A program made the translations under genes and the position numbers. The notes under the pieces are model-generated. The model saw only the letters and a program-made list of their open reading frames with translations, was not told the origin of the DNA and ran no database searches. Shown here one piece after another: positions 24,238 to 36,300 of a DNA stretch of 64,000 nucleotides. Each line of letters opens with the position of its first letter. The first letter of the stretch is position 1. The stretch covers positions 1,644,501 through 1,708,500 of the forward strand of contig LR746270.1 in the NCBI GenBank assembly GCA_902729315.2. Direction: 5' to 3'. The stretch is from Spirodela intermedia. Taxonomy: Eukaryota > Streptophyta > Magnoliopsida > Alismatales > Araceae.

Positions 24238-26196
24238 TCTCGCTTATTCATATCGGCTTATCTTCTTTCCCAGGGGCGTGATATACACGGTCGGATATAT
24301 ATCAATGAGCAAGGGATCAACGCACAGGTCTCTCTCTTTTTTCCTCTGAAAATCTAGCTGGCTTAGTTTAACCAGCTTAACATCTTCATTAACTTGCTCA
24401 TTTTATCATGCTGAGCCGTCGATTTTGTCTGAAAGTTAATGCTTAAGCTGACTTTTAAGTTCAAAATATAACTCGGCACTTTAAGTCAAGGTTTACCTTT
24501 TCTTGCCCACTCATTATCAGCAAAAAATTCACCGGATCACTGATTCATAGGATCTTAATGCCTCTGCTGGGCTCGTCTCTGTTCCCAGTAAAAACCAAAA
24601 ATCTGCATCTCCAGTGCTCCTCGTCCTGGGTTCGTCTCGCTGACCTGCGGGTCAGAACTGCTCCACGTTTTTGTCAACTGTGATTAGATAATCCTTCCAT
24701 TTACAGATCCTGTTGCTGAATTATTTCCTGCAACAGAACCGCTGTGTCCTCCTTCCTCAGGCGCCTCGCAGTTGAGCGGGCAGTGCTCCATTTTCACTCC
24801 CTTTGATCCTTCTGGGGTTCGTGCAGTACAGTGGTCCGCGTGAGGACGCCCTGGCCTACGCCAAGTGGCTCAGAGGGGACGATCGATTCTCCGGCATCTT
24901 GGTCCAGGTTTCGCCGGCTACGGGCGGTCACGCTTTTCCCCGGCTGAAACTGCGGTATAAACCTTCTCTTGTCCAGGCAAGATTCGTCACTTGCCCTCAG
25001 TAACTCAAAATACCATCCATTTTCCACGTCATGGGTACCTCATGCTTGTCTGATTCCAGTTGGAAGGCGGCGCATCGCACCTCCCTCTGGTGGATCCCGC
25101 GAAGCGGGCCACTCCGCTGCCCCCCTCCGAGTGGAGACGCAGGCTGCAGGGAGCGAAGGGTGAAGCCCTGGGCGGGGGAGAAGCCGGGAGCCAAGACAGA
25201 AAGTGCCTGCTTTTGGATGTCAGAAACGGTAACCGCAGCCATGAATGAATCTAGAATCCTCGGGACGATCATCCTATTGTTCATCCTCGTGTTCATCCTC
25301 ATTCTCAGGCTATGAGTGGGATATCGGGCATTTCAGAGGAGCCCAGCGGCCTAATGTGGACTGCTTCCGCAGCACCACTTTTGGGCAATCAGAGGTAGTA
25401 TTTGCGCACACATTGCCTGTGATTTGATCGTAATCTTCACGTTCTTCAGATTTCATGGCGAGTTTCATGTCCTCTGATTTGTTTTCTCCCTCTATCCAGT
25501 CAGCTGACTCTGACCCATTGGCCGGAATCGACAAGGAGAACACTGACGTCTTAATGTACTGCACCAGCGGCATCCGCTGTGATGTCTACTCTACAATCTT
25601 GAGGTATAAAAATACAGATAAATAAATGAGATGTTTGTTTCCCAGATAAATGATCATGAAATTGGGAGAGCTCTTGGACGGCAGGGAGAAGGGGTTTCAG
25701 AACCTGTTCACTCTCAGCGGGGGGGTCTCGCACTACCTGAAGAGCGAGGGCCCCGCGGAGTGGCTGGGGAACCTGTTCGTCTTCGATTCCCGCCTCTCGC
25801 TCCCGCCTGCGGCTTACAACCCGGAGAGCGAGGACAGGGGAGAAGAGAAGGCCATCCCCCAGGACGGCAACAGCACCTTCGCCAGCTGCTATATCTGCCG
25901 GTCTCGGGTGGCCGAGCTCAGACACCGCAACTGTGCAAATCTGGACTGTAACTTCCTCTTCTTGTAAGCCATCGATCTCATCAATTCCCCTCTCCTCATC
26001 AATCGAATCAGTTTATGAACGTCAGCCCCCCTCACAAGTTTCGTGTTCTTCGTTTCTCAGGTGTTGCTCCAGGTGTGTGGAGAAGATGAAGGGGTGCTGC
26101 TGTTCAGACTGTACGGCTGCCTCCCGCCTGAGGCCCGCTCTGGTCGGCAGCCAGAGGTACAGCAAGTGGCACACATATCGGGATTCCGAGGCCTGA
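23839..26196 (+). CDS. STR8: Plastid rhodanese/TrhO-like protein (sulfurtransferase 8 type)
   Basis: Eight exons, 23839-24192, 24274-24327, 24827-24976, 25060-25228, 25309-25394, 25500-25603, 25685-25963 and 26061-26196, give 443 residues. Residues 1 to about 70 are rich in Arg, Ser and Leu, like a plastid transit peptide. The domain starting at LVVNFYHFV and including IHGRIYINEQGINAQYSG matches the N-terminal part of TrhO/UPF0176 proteins. The rhodanese domain contains LLDVRNGYEWDIGHF and the active-site loop CTSGIRC with catalytic Cys292. A Cys-rich tail (CYICRSR, CCSRC, GCCCSDC) suggests a metal site. Bacterial TrhO makes 5-hydroxyuridine in tRNA; the plant activity is inferred. The third intron has a GC donor (CCAG then GCAAGA, 24977-24978). 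An upstream in-frame ATG near 23734 lies before a GA repeat and was rejected. Confidence 0.92.
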
Positions 26197-26578
26197 ATAA
26201 GCCGATTCTTCTGGAACTGGTGATATTCTAGCCCTTTACGCCCCCAAAAAAGGGAATTTTTTTATCAGAAAGGGTCTATTCATTCAGATTCATTCGTCTA
26301 TTTGGATCATCCTGGAGGCGTCTTTGCTTTCTCAGCCCGATCTCCATGGCCGGCCAAGTTGGCTGGTCTCCGTTGATCCTAAATGGGGATTGGCGGAATT
26401 CATGGTGAAAAACCTGGATTTTCTTGAGTTCAGCAAGTTCCTACGATGTGTGCCAAGCACCAGGTGATCGAGAATATGATATCATGGGCAGGTTAGGAGC
26501 TGGTTTGAACAGCTTCATATGATTTCAATCTCTCTCTCTCTCTACCCCTCGTTCGGATGAGATCACAAGGGCTTCCAG

Positions 26579-26769
26579 TCTTCCTGTCTTGGTATCCAGT
26601 GAAGGCATGCGAGTTAAACTTATGAAAGCTTTCATCTTTTTCTGTTCATAAAATAATCAAGGCTTCGCTGACGCCTCCAGAGGAGGGGTTTGGTTTTCTG
26701 AAAAAAAAAATGAATGAAAGCTTACAAAACTTAACTTGCATGCCTTCACTAGAAACCAAGACAAGAAGA
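26579..26769. repeat. Long imperfect inverted repeat (foldback)
   Basis: The left arm, about 26579-26635, contains GTCTTGGTATCCAGTGAAGG then CATGCGAGTTAA. The right arm, about 26714-26769, contains the complement, TTAACTTGCATGCC then TTCACTAGAAACCAAGAC. By eye, roughly 48 of 57 positions pair, closed by a loop of about 78 nt that itself holds CCTCCAGAGGAGG. It starts some 380 bp after the STR8-like stop, so it may lie in that 3' UTR. It could be a MITE-like foldback or a small-RNA hairpin precursor; sequence alone does not decide. Confidence 0.8.
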
Positions 26770-28452
26770 GTAGAACAGACGCCGGTCAGATACATCCCAG
26801 GAAGCCAAAAATTCATCTTCCACACTGGATGCAGTTGTCTAGGTAATTACACACATTATTACTACCTTTGCAGAAAAATTTAGGAACTACCTAACTCTTA
26901 CTTAAGAACCTTATCTCACCCGGTGAAATCTCCCGGAGCTCTGATACCCTAAAGGTTTATCAATTGCGAGATCAGGATCGATGTGATCTTCATCGCAGCA
27001 TATTCATGATATGCTGCGACAGGCATGAGTTAGATACGAGGGATACTCTGCAACAATGTTAACTACAACTGTGGATCCTCCACGAGGTGACAATGATATT
27101 AAGCTATCGAATTTAGATCAGGATTGTTGCCAAAATCTGAAACCAAACACTAAACAGTCTATCCAGCCTAAATTAGAACTGGATATTTTCTGAATGCCTA
27201 AGAAATGGTGAGAAATGTTGACAAAGCAGGAGAAAGAATACATTCACCACGAGATAACTCACTATGAGAGCCTAGTATGATTTTTAAAAACAGAAAAAGA
27301 GAGGATGGACTGAAGTGCAGTGCATATATACTGAGTTTACTTTATTTAATATGGCAAATATTAAACTATAAACGGACCATATTCTAAATGAAACTTCAAC
27401 CTCCAGAGTTTCAATTCTCTTAGCGGTGGAACACGAAGTCAGAGATGTTCAGCCATTAACTTAAACAAAAGCTGCATAAAGAAGCAAATGGGATGCTTTA
27501 TTTCCATTTTACATCCGAAGCAAATGGTATCAGAATCTCTTATTCTTTCTATCTCCCAAATGTTTCTATGAACATTCCTGCACATCTATTAAATAAAGGA
27601 AACGGTCCAATTTTTTGTACGGATGCTTCTCCTTCCGTTAACACGTTTGCACTTATCGCTCTTTTTCAGGCATCCAACGTTGGGCTTCACGAGACGAGAT
27701 TATATCACCTATTTTTTATTTGATAACAGAGCAACACTTGCCATGAGTTTGCCAGCATTAATATCACAATAATTTTCATAAGCAGACTAGAAGGGAGAAG
27801 CACGTCCTTCAAATTAACCAGAAACCCATTTAAGTTCACCGCAACAAGTTCAGGTAAAAAAAAAACATTGATCTCCAAAGTCAGCAGGCCCAATCACACC
27901 TCCCAAGTAAATATCCCTTTCATTAGAACCTCTAGGCTCTGGAACTAATCAATGCTACATTTTCTGGGCAACAGACTGGATTTGTACGCTACAGCTTTGT
28001 TATAATTCAAAAATCTGATTAAATTCTATACATAAGAGGACTTGTACACCTTTGGACAAAGGAAGACATTTGAGAAGAGAATATCAATCAGATACTTTTC
28101 AGCAACAACCACAAATAAACAAAGCATCTGAAACGGTTGTCATGTAGCCACAATAACCCTTACATAACCAGAAGTAATTTTGAGTTTAGCATTCCATAAA
28201 CCAATATAATCGTCTTCACAAACGGAAAAAGCATTAGTCCTTTGAGGCCGTTGGAAGGCCAGGCATTTCACAAGAAACAATGCAGTGAATGATAGGCATA
28301 TCTATTAATGGATTTTCATGGAAACTGAATAGGCATATAGCGATGAATTCTTCTGATAATTCATCATAGGAGACAGGATTTAAACCAACAGGTCCACAGG
28401 TTTCACCACAGAACAGTATTATCAACACAAAGTTTTCTCACAAAGCCTTACA
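26770..28452. other. Intergenic spacer
   Basis: AT-rich DNA between the STR8-like gene and the convergent membrane-protein gene. The part nearest 28.45 kb may be 3' UTR of the latter. Open frames are short and unrecognised. Confidence 0.5.
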
Positions 28453-29109
28453 CTAATTTCCCTCAAACCCTTCCTTGAGAGGGGCAACCGGGGTTGCAGA
28501 TAAAGCGGGGAGACCGACATAGCCCATCTTCTTGGGGCTCTCCATGTCATCCACTGAGTCATCATCGTCAACATAATCGTACCCGTCCGCGCTGGCCAAC
28601 TCATAGCGGCTGTTGATCAGGTACCATGCGAGGTAAACCGAGGCAGATGTGAGAGCAGCACAACCGACGCCAAAGAGGAGGCCGGCCACAACCACCAGGA
28701 TGTCCCTGGCGCGCTCCCGGAGCGAGCTGATGCCGAAAGATGGCTCCGAATCGAGAACGTGACGAGGAAGAGAGGGACGGTCGATCCCGACGGGGAGGCG
28801 GATGTCGGTGGCCAGGGGTTCCGTGGCGGCCGCCGCGGAAGAAGAATAAGACGGATTGCGGAGGTAGTAGCGCAGGGGAATCAACCTGTAAATGGCGAGG
28901 AACCTTGACGGGCCCTGATCTCCGGTGGCGGAGATCTGCGAAACCTCGATCGAGGTACCGGTGTACCCGTCGACGGAGTTGTCGGACGAGAAGGTATAGG
29001 CAATAAAGAGGGTCTTGCAGGGTCTTGCAGCCGCTCCGACGAAGAGAGAAGAGAGACCAAGGAAGAGGAAAAGGGAGAGGACGCCGGTGGAAGCGGATGA
29101 AGACCCCAT
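28453..29109 (-). CDS. Single-pass secretory-pathway membrane protein, unknown function
   Basis: A single exon encodes 218 residues. Residues 1-28 look like a signal peptide (LSLFLFLGLSSLFVGAAA) followed by RPCKTLF. A luminal or extracellular part of about 105 residues comes next, then one strong transmembrane helix at about 137-164 (ILVVVAGLLFGVGCAALTSA). The tail is acidic, with a YVDDDDSVDDME run, and ends in a Gly/Pro-rich segment. The RPCKTLFI start is, from memory, typical of a conserved plant family with no assigned role; I cannot name a function. The ATG at 29109 is directly followed by the signal peptide, which supports the start. Two tandem copies of a site-II-bearing element lie about 270 bp upstream. 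Confidence 0.8.
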   Translation of the reverse strand: MGSSSASTGVLSLFLFLGLSSLFVGAAARPCKTLFIAYTFSSDNSVDGYTGTSIEVSQISATGDQGPSRFLAIYRLIPLRYYLRNPSYSSSAAAATEPLATDIRLPVGIDRPSLPRHVLDSEPSFGISSLRERARDILVVVAGLLFGVGCAALTSASVYLAWYLINSRYELASADGYDYVDDDDSVDDMESPKKMGYVGLPALSATPVAPLKEGFEGN

Positions 29110-29374
29110 TCCTTGGATCGGTCGCAGTTTTTGACGCCGGCTGCCTCACGTTGGGGGGATCGGAGCCCTAAATAGGAGGAGAAGCCGAGACGAAGTCACT
29201 GCGCGCAGATTTCCCACGGTCTTCCCTGTTCAGGTCAACTCATCGCAAAGGGGAATGGATACCCCCACAAAATAACATAATGAGGATCCTCTTATGCTTT
29301 TGTATTTTTACCCGAGGGCTTATTTGTACTAGTTTCCCAAAACGTTTCCCTGGGCCCTCAAAGTTTACGGAAGA

Positions 29375-29468
29375 CTGGCCGATTCTAAGGTAATCTTGAT
29401 ACGGTTGATGGGCCCAATCTCCTGGCCGATTCTAAGGTAATCTTGATATAGTTGATGGGCCCAATCTC
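29375..29468 (-). promoter_or_regulatory. Tandem 47-bp promoter duplication carrying site II motifs
   Basis: Two head-to-tail copies, 29375-29421 and 29422-29468, are nearly identical. Each starts CTGGCCGATTCTAAGG, continues TAATCTTGAT and ends TTGATGGGCCCAATCTC. Each holds TGGGCC/GGCCCA, a site II core on both strands. They lie about 270-360 bp before the ATG of the minus-strand membrane-protein gene, so an effect on that gene is likely but inferred. Confidence 0.75.
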
Positions 29469-30210
29469 CCCCTTCCCCAAATCAAACTGAGCTGTACACG
29501 TTCTCGGATTTCTCTTATTGGGTTTTTCGGGAGACCGGTGGGCCCATTAAGGGTGAAACCAAACGTTCAGCAGCACGCGCGCATAGACCGGTGGGTGGTA
29601 CCGTGGACCGCCGGAATTTTTAACTTATCAGAGCCATCGTCCCCTTCACGGAGAGAACTCCGAGGCCACATCCATGGCTTCATCGCCTCAGACGGAGCAG
29701 GAACAGCTGCAACGAACATGGTCGTCGTCCGCTTCAAAGGGCTCATCCTCTCCCGCTCCTCGCTTGAAAGGTACGCAGCCTCCCCGCCTGCTTCCTCTGC
29801 ACTGCTTGCTTCATCATCATCTGCCTGAAACATTGAACTGAGGCCATCACCCCGGCCGATTCGATCGAAGATCATCACCGCTCACGGATCTCGAAGATCC
29901 ACCCAAAAACCAGAAGGGAGAAGGAAGAGAGTTGACCTTAGGGCCACATAGTAAGATGAAATACAGAAGGATGATCGGAGATAACATCACACAGAGTAAG
30001 CACACCACACAACACATTTGTTCTTTCATTCACACAGACGAGAGGCCTTCTAGCCAATTAGGGGCTTCCCATCCGGCCTCGGTGGCGCCGCCATTTTCGG
30101 GGGACTTCTCGAACTCGGCTCCCGGCATTGGATAAGTACCCCTACTCCAAAGCCGGTCAACGCCTATAAGGGGGGGGGGAGGGTCGGCATGGTCTTCTTC
30201 TTCATGCCGT
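29469..30210. other. Spacer between membrane-protein gene and TOM1-like gene
   Basis: Probably includes the 3' UTR of the TOM1-like gene (minus strand) nearest 30.2 kb. A forward ATG at 29674 opens a short frame ending at a GT donor-like site near 29771, but no continuing exon was found. A G-run of nine or more lies near 30170-30180. Confidence 0.4.
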
Positions 30211-33200
30211 TCATCGGATGGGGTGGTACTGGCCGAGGTCGCGCTTTGGGGGCAGCTTCCTCAGGATGAACAGAACCAGAGCCGAAGGTAGGATTTCCAC
30301 CAGCTGTGATCCAAGAAACGGGTCCAAGAACAGCGGTAAATCATAGATTAAAAAAAGGAAATTTTCAAATGGGTAATTACTTCCACCGACTGATCATCGG
30401 TGCCTGTTCTAACAGTATATCCAGTCAACGCATGTCCAAATGCCTTACCAAGTAGTACAAGAAATTCAGAACCGGGTGGTTGAGGACGTCAAGATCTGCA
30501 GCTTTGTCGAATGCATTAAAGCACAGCTGCAAGGTGAACAGAGTAGACAGGACATTGATTGACGGCCCACAACAATCGAGATGGAGAAGTAGATTGGAGC
30601 CGCACTCACCATCACGCATCTAATCAGGAAGCATGAGAAGCAAATGGTAGTGACGTAGCCAACCTGCATTGTACGAACAGAAGCAGGCATTTCAGAGAGG
30701 GAGGAGAAAAGAGGAGTGCGTCGAAGGGCGTGATGTGAATGAGTGAAGATGATCCCAACCTCCCCCAATTTCTTCCTCCTTCCTCTGGACTCGACTGGGA
30801 AGCGTCGTAGCATAAGGTAGAGCCTGTCAGCATGACCAGATACATATCATTCTTTGAAGGAGTTCATTTATTTCATTCTTTAGCCTGCTAGCTTCTTCAC
30901 AGGAACAACCGGAACTCTGTGGTGATGAATGTTTAGCAAGACTGTTTGGACCCTAGAAAGAGTGGTATTTGAGCGTCATTTGGATAGAACATCCTGCTCC
31001 CTGAAGGATTTTGGATGTGCATACCTGCACATCCAACCCAGCTCTTGCATCTGAATGGTCGGGTAGAAACAGCATGTATGTGAATGGGAGCCATGGGAAG
31101 AAGACATAACAACAAATAAGGGGATAATCTAATTAGGTTGGCCAGAAAAGAAATGTCTCAAAAACATAGGCCATGTAATGCCTAAGATATATGTATTAGG
31201 ACTCAAAACCTCGCCTGATTCATGTCAGACATTAGTGTGCATGCATAGTGACTTAGAGGTAGATGAACTTGATCAGTGAATACAGATAAGTGCGAGAGAG
31301 AGTTTCTCCTCTCCCACCCATCTGTAAGTAAGTATTTACCATAAACAAAGGCTTAGAGAGATAATATCCGCGAGAAAAATAACTGGAAACCAGAAAAGCA
31401 ATATCTTACCTCCCTCCATAGACAAGAAAACCAAGGGCAGCGAAGAGCGAGACACCTGGGGGGAGAAAAATAATGTAAAGTAACTTCGAGCACGAAAAAG
31501 AACACCAAGTTACGGGCAAACGGCAGAAAATCCAACCTGCAACGAAAATTTTTGATAGGACAAGCAGGCCATGGACCGGCATCCACCATAACAATAACCA
31601 TAAAATTATCTGCACCACAGGTCACATTTGAGACAACGTAAATAGTCCATGTAAGTGCCAGTACACTTTATTTAATCAGTGAAATATTTCCAAGGTACAT
31701 CGGAAAAAGGGTTGTATACCTAATAAACATCTCACTAGAACTAAGATGTTATATTCCCTTTTACAATAATTTCACAAGAAACCTTCTAGCATGCTAACTC
31801 AAACACGCCCTTGAGTTTAATGTCATGGCCCATGAAAAATATGTTCTTAGATTCACAGTAGATCACAACCCAGAAGTCCCTCACATATCGAAACCAAAAT
31901 TATTTGAATTCCACGGTTTTCAAAAATCCCTCGATCCACAATGGAGACAAACGAATTCATCTCCCTAGTTCAGCTCTTATACAAAGTCACCACACTCGGT
32001 TATTTGATGGAATAAAATTTTATGTTCAAAATTAGGAAAAAACAGGCATAATTTTCCTCAAAGAATTACGGATTGATGATACTCAAAAGATAGATAAGTC
32101 ATACCTGAGATATTTACTTAGAAAGTAATTTCTAGCAACGAGTTTCCAATTCAGTCATCAATAGTACTAGTTTGCATCAGCGAACAGACACAAAAGACAT
32201 GAATTACTTCATTTTTTAAACTTTAACTGCTGCATGTAGTAATAACTAGTTGAGCATTTTAATTTTGCACTATTTTTTCTTTTCTTGTTTAACTTACGAG
32301 GCAACACTAACCATGTCTTCCAGTTCTACGCCCACAATTCTTCTTGTCAGTCATATCCTACACATGCTAAAGCCAATAATGATGACCACCAGCAAAAAAA
32401 ATCTTACCTGAAGTGCGTAAATGCCTGCATTTATCACAAAGAAACCCGGCCTAAGCCCATCTGTAGATTGTCCACGAGCCTGCAATAGTTTCCCACTCAG
32501 AAGAACAAACACACAGCAACCAGAAGAGGGGAGCGGGAGGGTGCGGTGAGAACATAGTGGGGAGGAGGTGCATAGACTAATGGACCACATGATCACGTTT
32601 AGATCATGAAAAATAAAACTTGACACCAACCTGATAGTAGATCTCTGCCCAGAATAACACCAAGAGCGCATATGTTGTGAAGAATGCAAGACCAGGCAAA
32701 TCTAGGAGAATATGCTGAATAACCTGAGGTATTTCGCCCTAATAAGGATCCTCTAGGTAAACAAAAAGAAGTTTAATCTGAGAGAAAACTGAAATAAAGT
32801 GTCAAACCTCGGGCCTCAGCTTCTGCACATTACGACGAAATACAAAAACAAGAGAACGAACTGCAGAAAGGAACAGAAAACAAACAATAGAATAAGAATT
32901 CGCAGTATCATAATATGCGCATCCCATAGATATAAAAAAATGCAGCACGAAGAAATCAAACCTGCATTGACGATAAAATTTAGAAAGTGAAAGACCTTCT
33001 GTGTTGTCCAACCATACTCTGGAACTCTACATTCAATCCGGATAAGTTGGATCTGCAGGTTGCATCACAAAGAACAATAACTTAGACAACAGACTTTTGC
33101 TTAACCCAGGGAATTTTAAGTAAAATCAACAAAAAACATGATAATGAAAGTATGGATGTTCAAACAAAGACAAATGGCAAATAGTGAGACAACTATTTCT

Positions 33201-34852
33201 TGCTCCTACAACTACCGTTTTATTGAGGATTCCATAAACTTTCCAAATAGGCTTAGAAATATTCGAATTATTTAGATATATATTGCAGCAGCCACTTCTG
33301 TGTAACTAGGAATCCTCCCTTCCTTTGCGGCATAATCAAAAAAGTGTCCTAAGAGGCATCTCACCAAATAAAAACAGAGAGAGATTCAGTTTCACTGAAC
33401 ACTGATTTTTTATGGTTTATTCTCTCATCCAAAGGGTATTGCGATGTTCTGGATTTCCAAGAAGCAACCGTTTCTCAACTCTATTTCCAGTCCTATTCTG
33501 TTTTTTGATAAGTACATAAGTGCGGATCAATTGGTATCAAAAAACGCTTCACTGTCGCAAGGGAACCAAACAAAGGTGCAATTTTTCTTAGATTGGAAAA
33601 GAAGCAGACGGGAATACCGTGAACAAAGCAGGTATCAAACAAATTAGCAAAGTTTTCAAAATCCATTCAACATTGTTGAGACGCATGATAGGATCATTTA
33701 GAGTTTATCAATTCATGTCTGGAATTGTAGTCACACGTTTCTTCACCATTAGTGGAATCCCTTCTCTAGCTTCCAATATTTTTACCATCAACTTCACAGC
33801 CTCTGCTTTTGTTTTTACCATCATCATAAAAACTTTTGGGATCTATGAGGCACGCTTACCATTTCTGCTGCCCTATCTTGACTGCAAAAGGTGCTATCAA
33901 AAATGCCGCTGTCAATATCCCATCATCCACCAAAATATCAAATGTGGTATTATTTGTGTCCACTAGGTCACTGGGACGCAACCATATCCATGATGTCCGA
34001 TTTTGATGAAACCACCACCTATTAGTCCAGTGCTCAGATCCACAACACAAGCCACCACAAATAACTGTTGAGGACACAGTTGTCTCAAGAGTAAACTTCT
34101 AAGTACAGTATTTTACACAGATTAATGCATATGCGAATCGTAGTTTATGCTTAAGCCCACCCATTATGATGCACGTGCTGCTTTTGGAATGTCAGCCTTC
34201 AACTCATGCTATAAGTGTCAATTAAGAACTATAGCTCCATCAGAAGCACCATGCAACATAGAAATAAAGTTAGCTCCGGTCAAGATAACCAACATGCAAA
34301 TTATTCTGTTCATTTAAATCAGTCTGTGTTCCAGAACTAAATAGATAGATTATCGAAAGGTATGGGACCAAAAAGGATACACTTGGTGCTATTGTCGAAC
34401 CATTTGGGGACTGAATAAAAAGCAAAAAATGGTGGTGAAACACTCTGTGGCTAACGAGATAACCAAGCAGAGTAGTACATTTGCATTGCATTACTTTCGT
34501 TCCACTCATAGTAGAAAAATAAGAAGAGCGATCCACAGCAGATCCAAATTATTTTCGGATTTCCTTTCTCAGTTTTCCGCATGAACTATTAGATATATTG
34601 GACAAAAAATTATATCACAACATCTGGATGGTAAGATTTATAATCGATAATAGCCAAATATCGAGTCTATGGTCAAGTTGGAAGGGGCTCTTTATGATCA
34701 AGTTGGCTCAATGTTTAAAGCAAGAAAGAACTAGTGCCAAGTTCACTGCCACCATTGAGCCTGAGAAGGTTGGCTTAACTCTGATCATTCCCCAACCAGT
34801 TGCCCATTTTTTGCTTTCAAAAACAAATAGTTTAACCAACTACACTACTCTC

Positions 34853-34891
<39 letters not shown>

Positions 34892-36300
34892 ATTAACATA
34901 AAAGCCTTTTCATACTCTATATGGGTGTTACCAACTTTCTCTTTCTGCTTTCCCTGATGCCCTCACTCATCTCTTCATGGAGAGTAATGATAGAATCTCA
35001 AGACACCAGGAGACATGGTCACTCACGGTATAAATTTGCCTTGAGTGAGGTACTGATATTCTGCCATCCCGAAAGCATCAGAGCTAAATGATTTACAAGA
35101 TGTTTTCCTTTTTGATCGCTGATGGCCTTTACAGATACGCAACGATAATGTTATTTAGTTTCTTTTACTTGATTTACATCTGTGCCATTCAGTTTTAGGG
35201 TCAGCACCTTGATCTACACCTGATACATTAGCTTAATGAAACTGTCCATTAGCATCCAACCGTGCCAATGATGCCTGTCACGCAGATAAGTATGGAGTGT
35301 GACACTGCCCACTGGGCTTTAATTGAGGATGTGTAAACATTGTTTCTAAATATTGATTGATCCTTCCAGCAATATAATTTTTTGAAATTTAGTGATACTT
35401 CATTGCAGATCATGTTCTTATCATTTGTCATTTAGGTTATCTCTGTTGTTTGGTTTCCAATCCTAATATTGAAAACTTAAAGCGTCAATTTTAATATAAG
35501 CCATTATATTAAAATGCTGCTTTTGATTTATGAGAATCTCTTTCAAATGCTGCTTCATGAACAGTGCAGTACGATTGATTTGAGGACTTGAAACCCTGTC
35601 ATCTGATTTTGATTTATCTGATCAGGATTATTCATTTGTGAAATACAACAAGACGCTATAGCTCGCCTCTTTGTTTTTCCCTTCATCGTTTACTTTTTCA
35701 ACCTGACGATAGTATTATCCAGTTTGAAAATTTTAAAACATTGATTTGGATGTAATCCATCCAAGAGAATCAGCTGAACTGCTGTACGATAGACGCAAAG
35801 ATCCTCCATCATTTCTTTAATGGATATTCGCCATATGGTTAACCAGTTTTCCGAAGGTATTATCATCACTTAGATATGAATAACCCTTAATCTGACCGTT
35901 TATTCCCAGGCGATCATTATTCTTGGGCAGCCGTTCTCAGGCAAACGATGTTAGAGCAGAGAATCCTAATTTGTCTCTTTCCACAAATTTTACCATCCCC
36001 TAGGTATAGCACAACGTAAAATCAAACTATCTTCCAAACTCTACATCCTTACGGATACACAGTAACAGAAAAAGGAAGAATGACGAGAGATGGAGGTGTT
36101 CTACAAGCAAAAATATCGAGAATCGAAAAGGAAGATGGGAAATGGGGAAGAGGACGATAACATACGAGAGCGACGAGTCCAACCAAACCGAAGAGCCCAG
36201 CGAGCGTGTAGAAGATCCGATCCTGCCAAACGGGTGAATCATTCAACTCTTCCCACAGATCCCTGGCGCTCGTCAGCCCTAGGGCTGCCGCCGACGCCAT
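30211..36300 (-). CDS. TOM1/TOM3-like seven-helix membrane protein
   Basis: Eleven minus-strand exons, 36300-36166, 33052-32962, 32860-32808, 32723-32631, 32479-32408, 31609-31537, 31455-31410, 30823-30760, 30663-30610, 30526-30449 and 30303-30211, join in phase to 283 residues. Family blocks: [99 protein letters not shown] and the end [17 protein letters not shown]. About seven hydrophobic helices are visible. In Arabidopsis, TOM1 and TOM3 are tonoplast and endomembrane proteins that tobamoviruses use as host replication factors; the normal cellular role is poorly known. The gene is intact. The first intron is 3.1 kb, the others mostly 80-930 bp. Confidence 0.95.

Noticed and set aside
29674-29770. 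Short forward exon-like frame starting MASSPQTEQEQLQ
   Set aside because: It ends at a plausible GT donor, but no following exon with a coherent product was found on the plus strand before the TOM1-like gene. Left unannotated.
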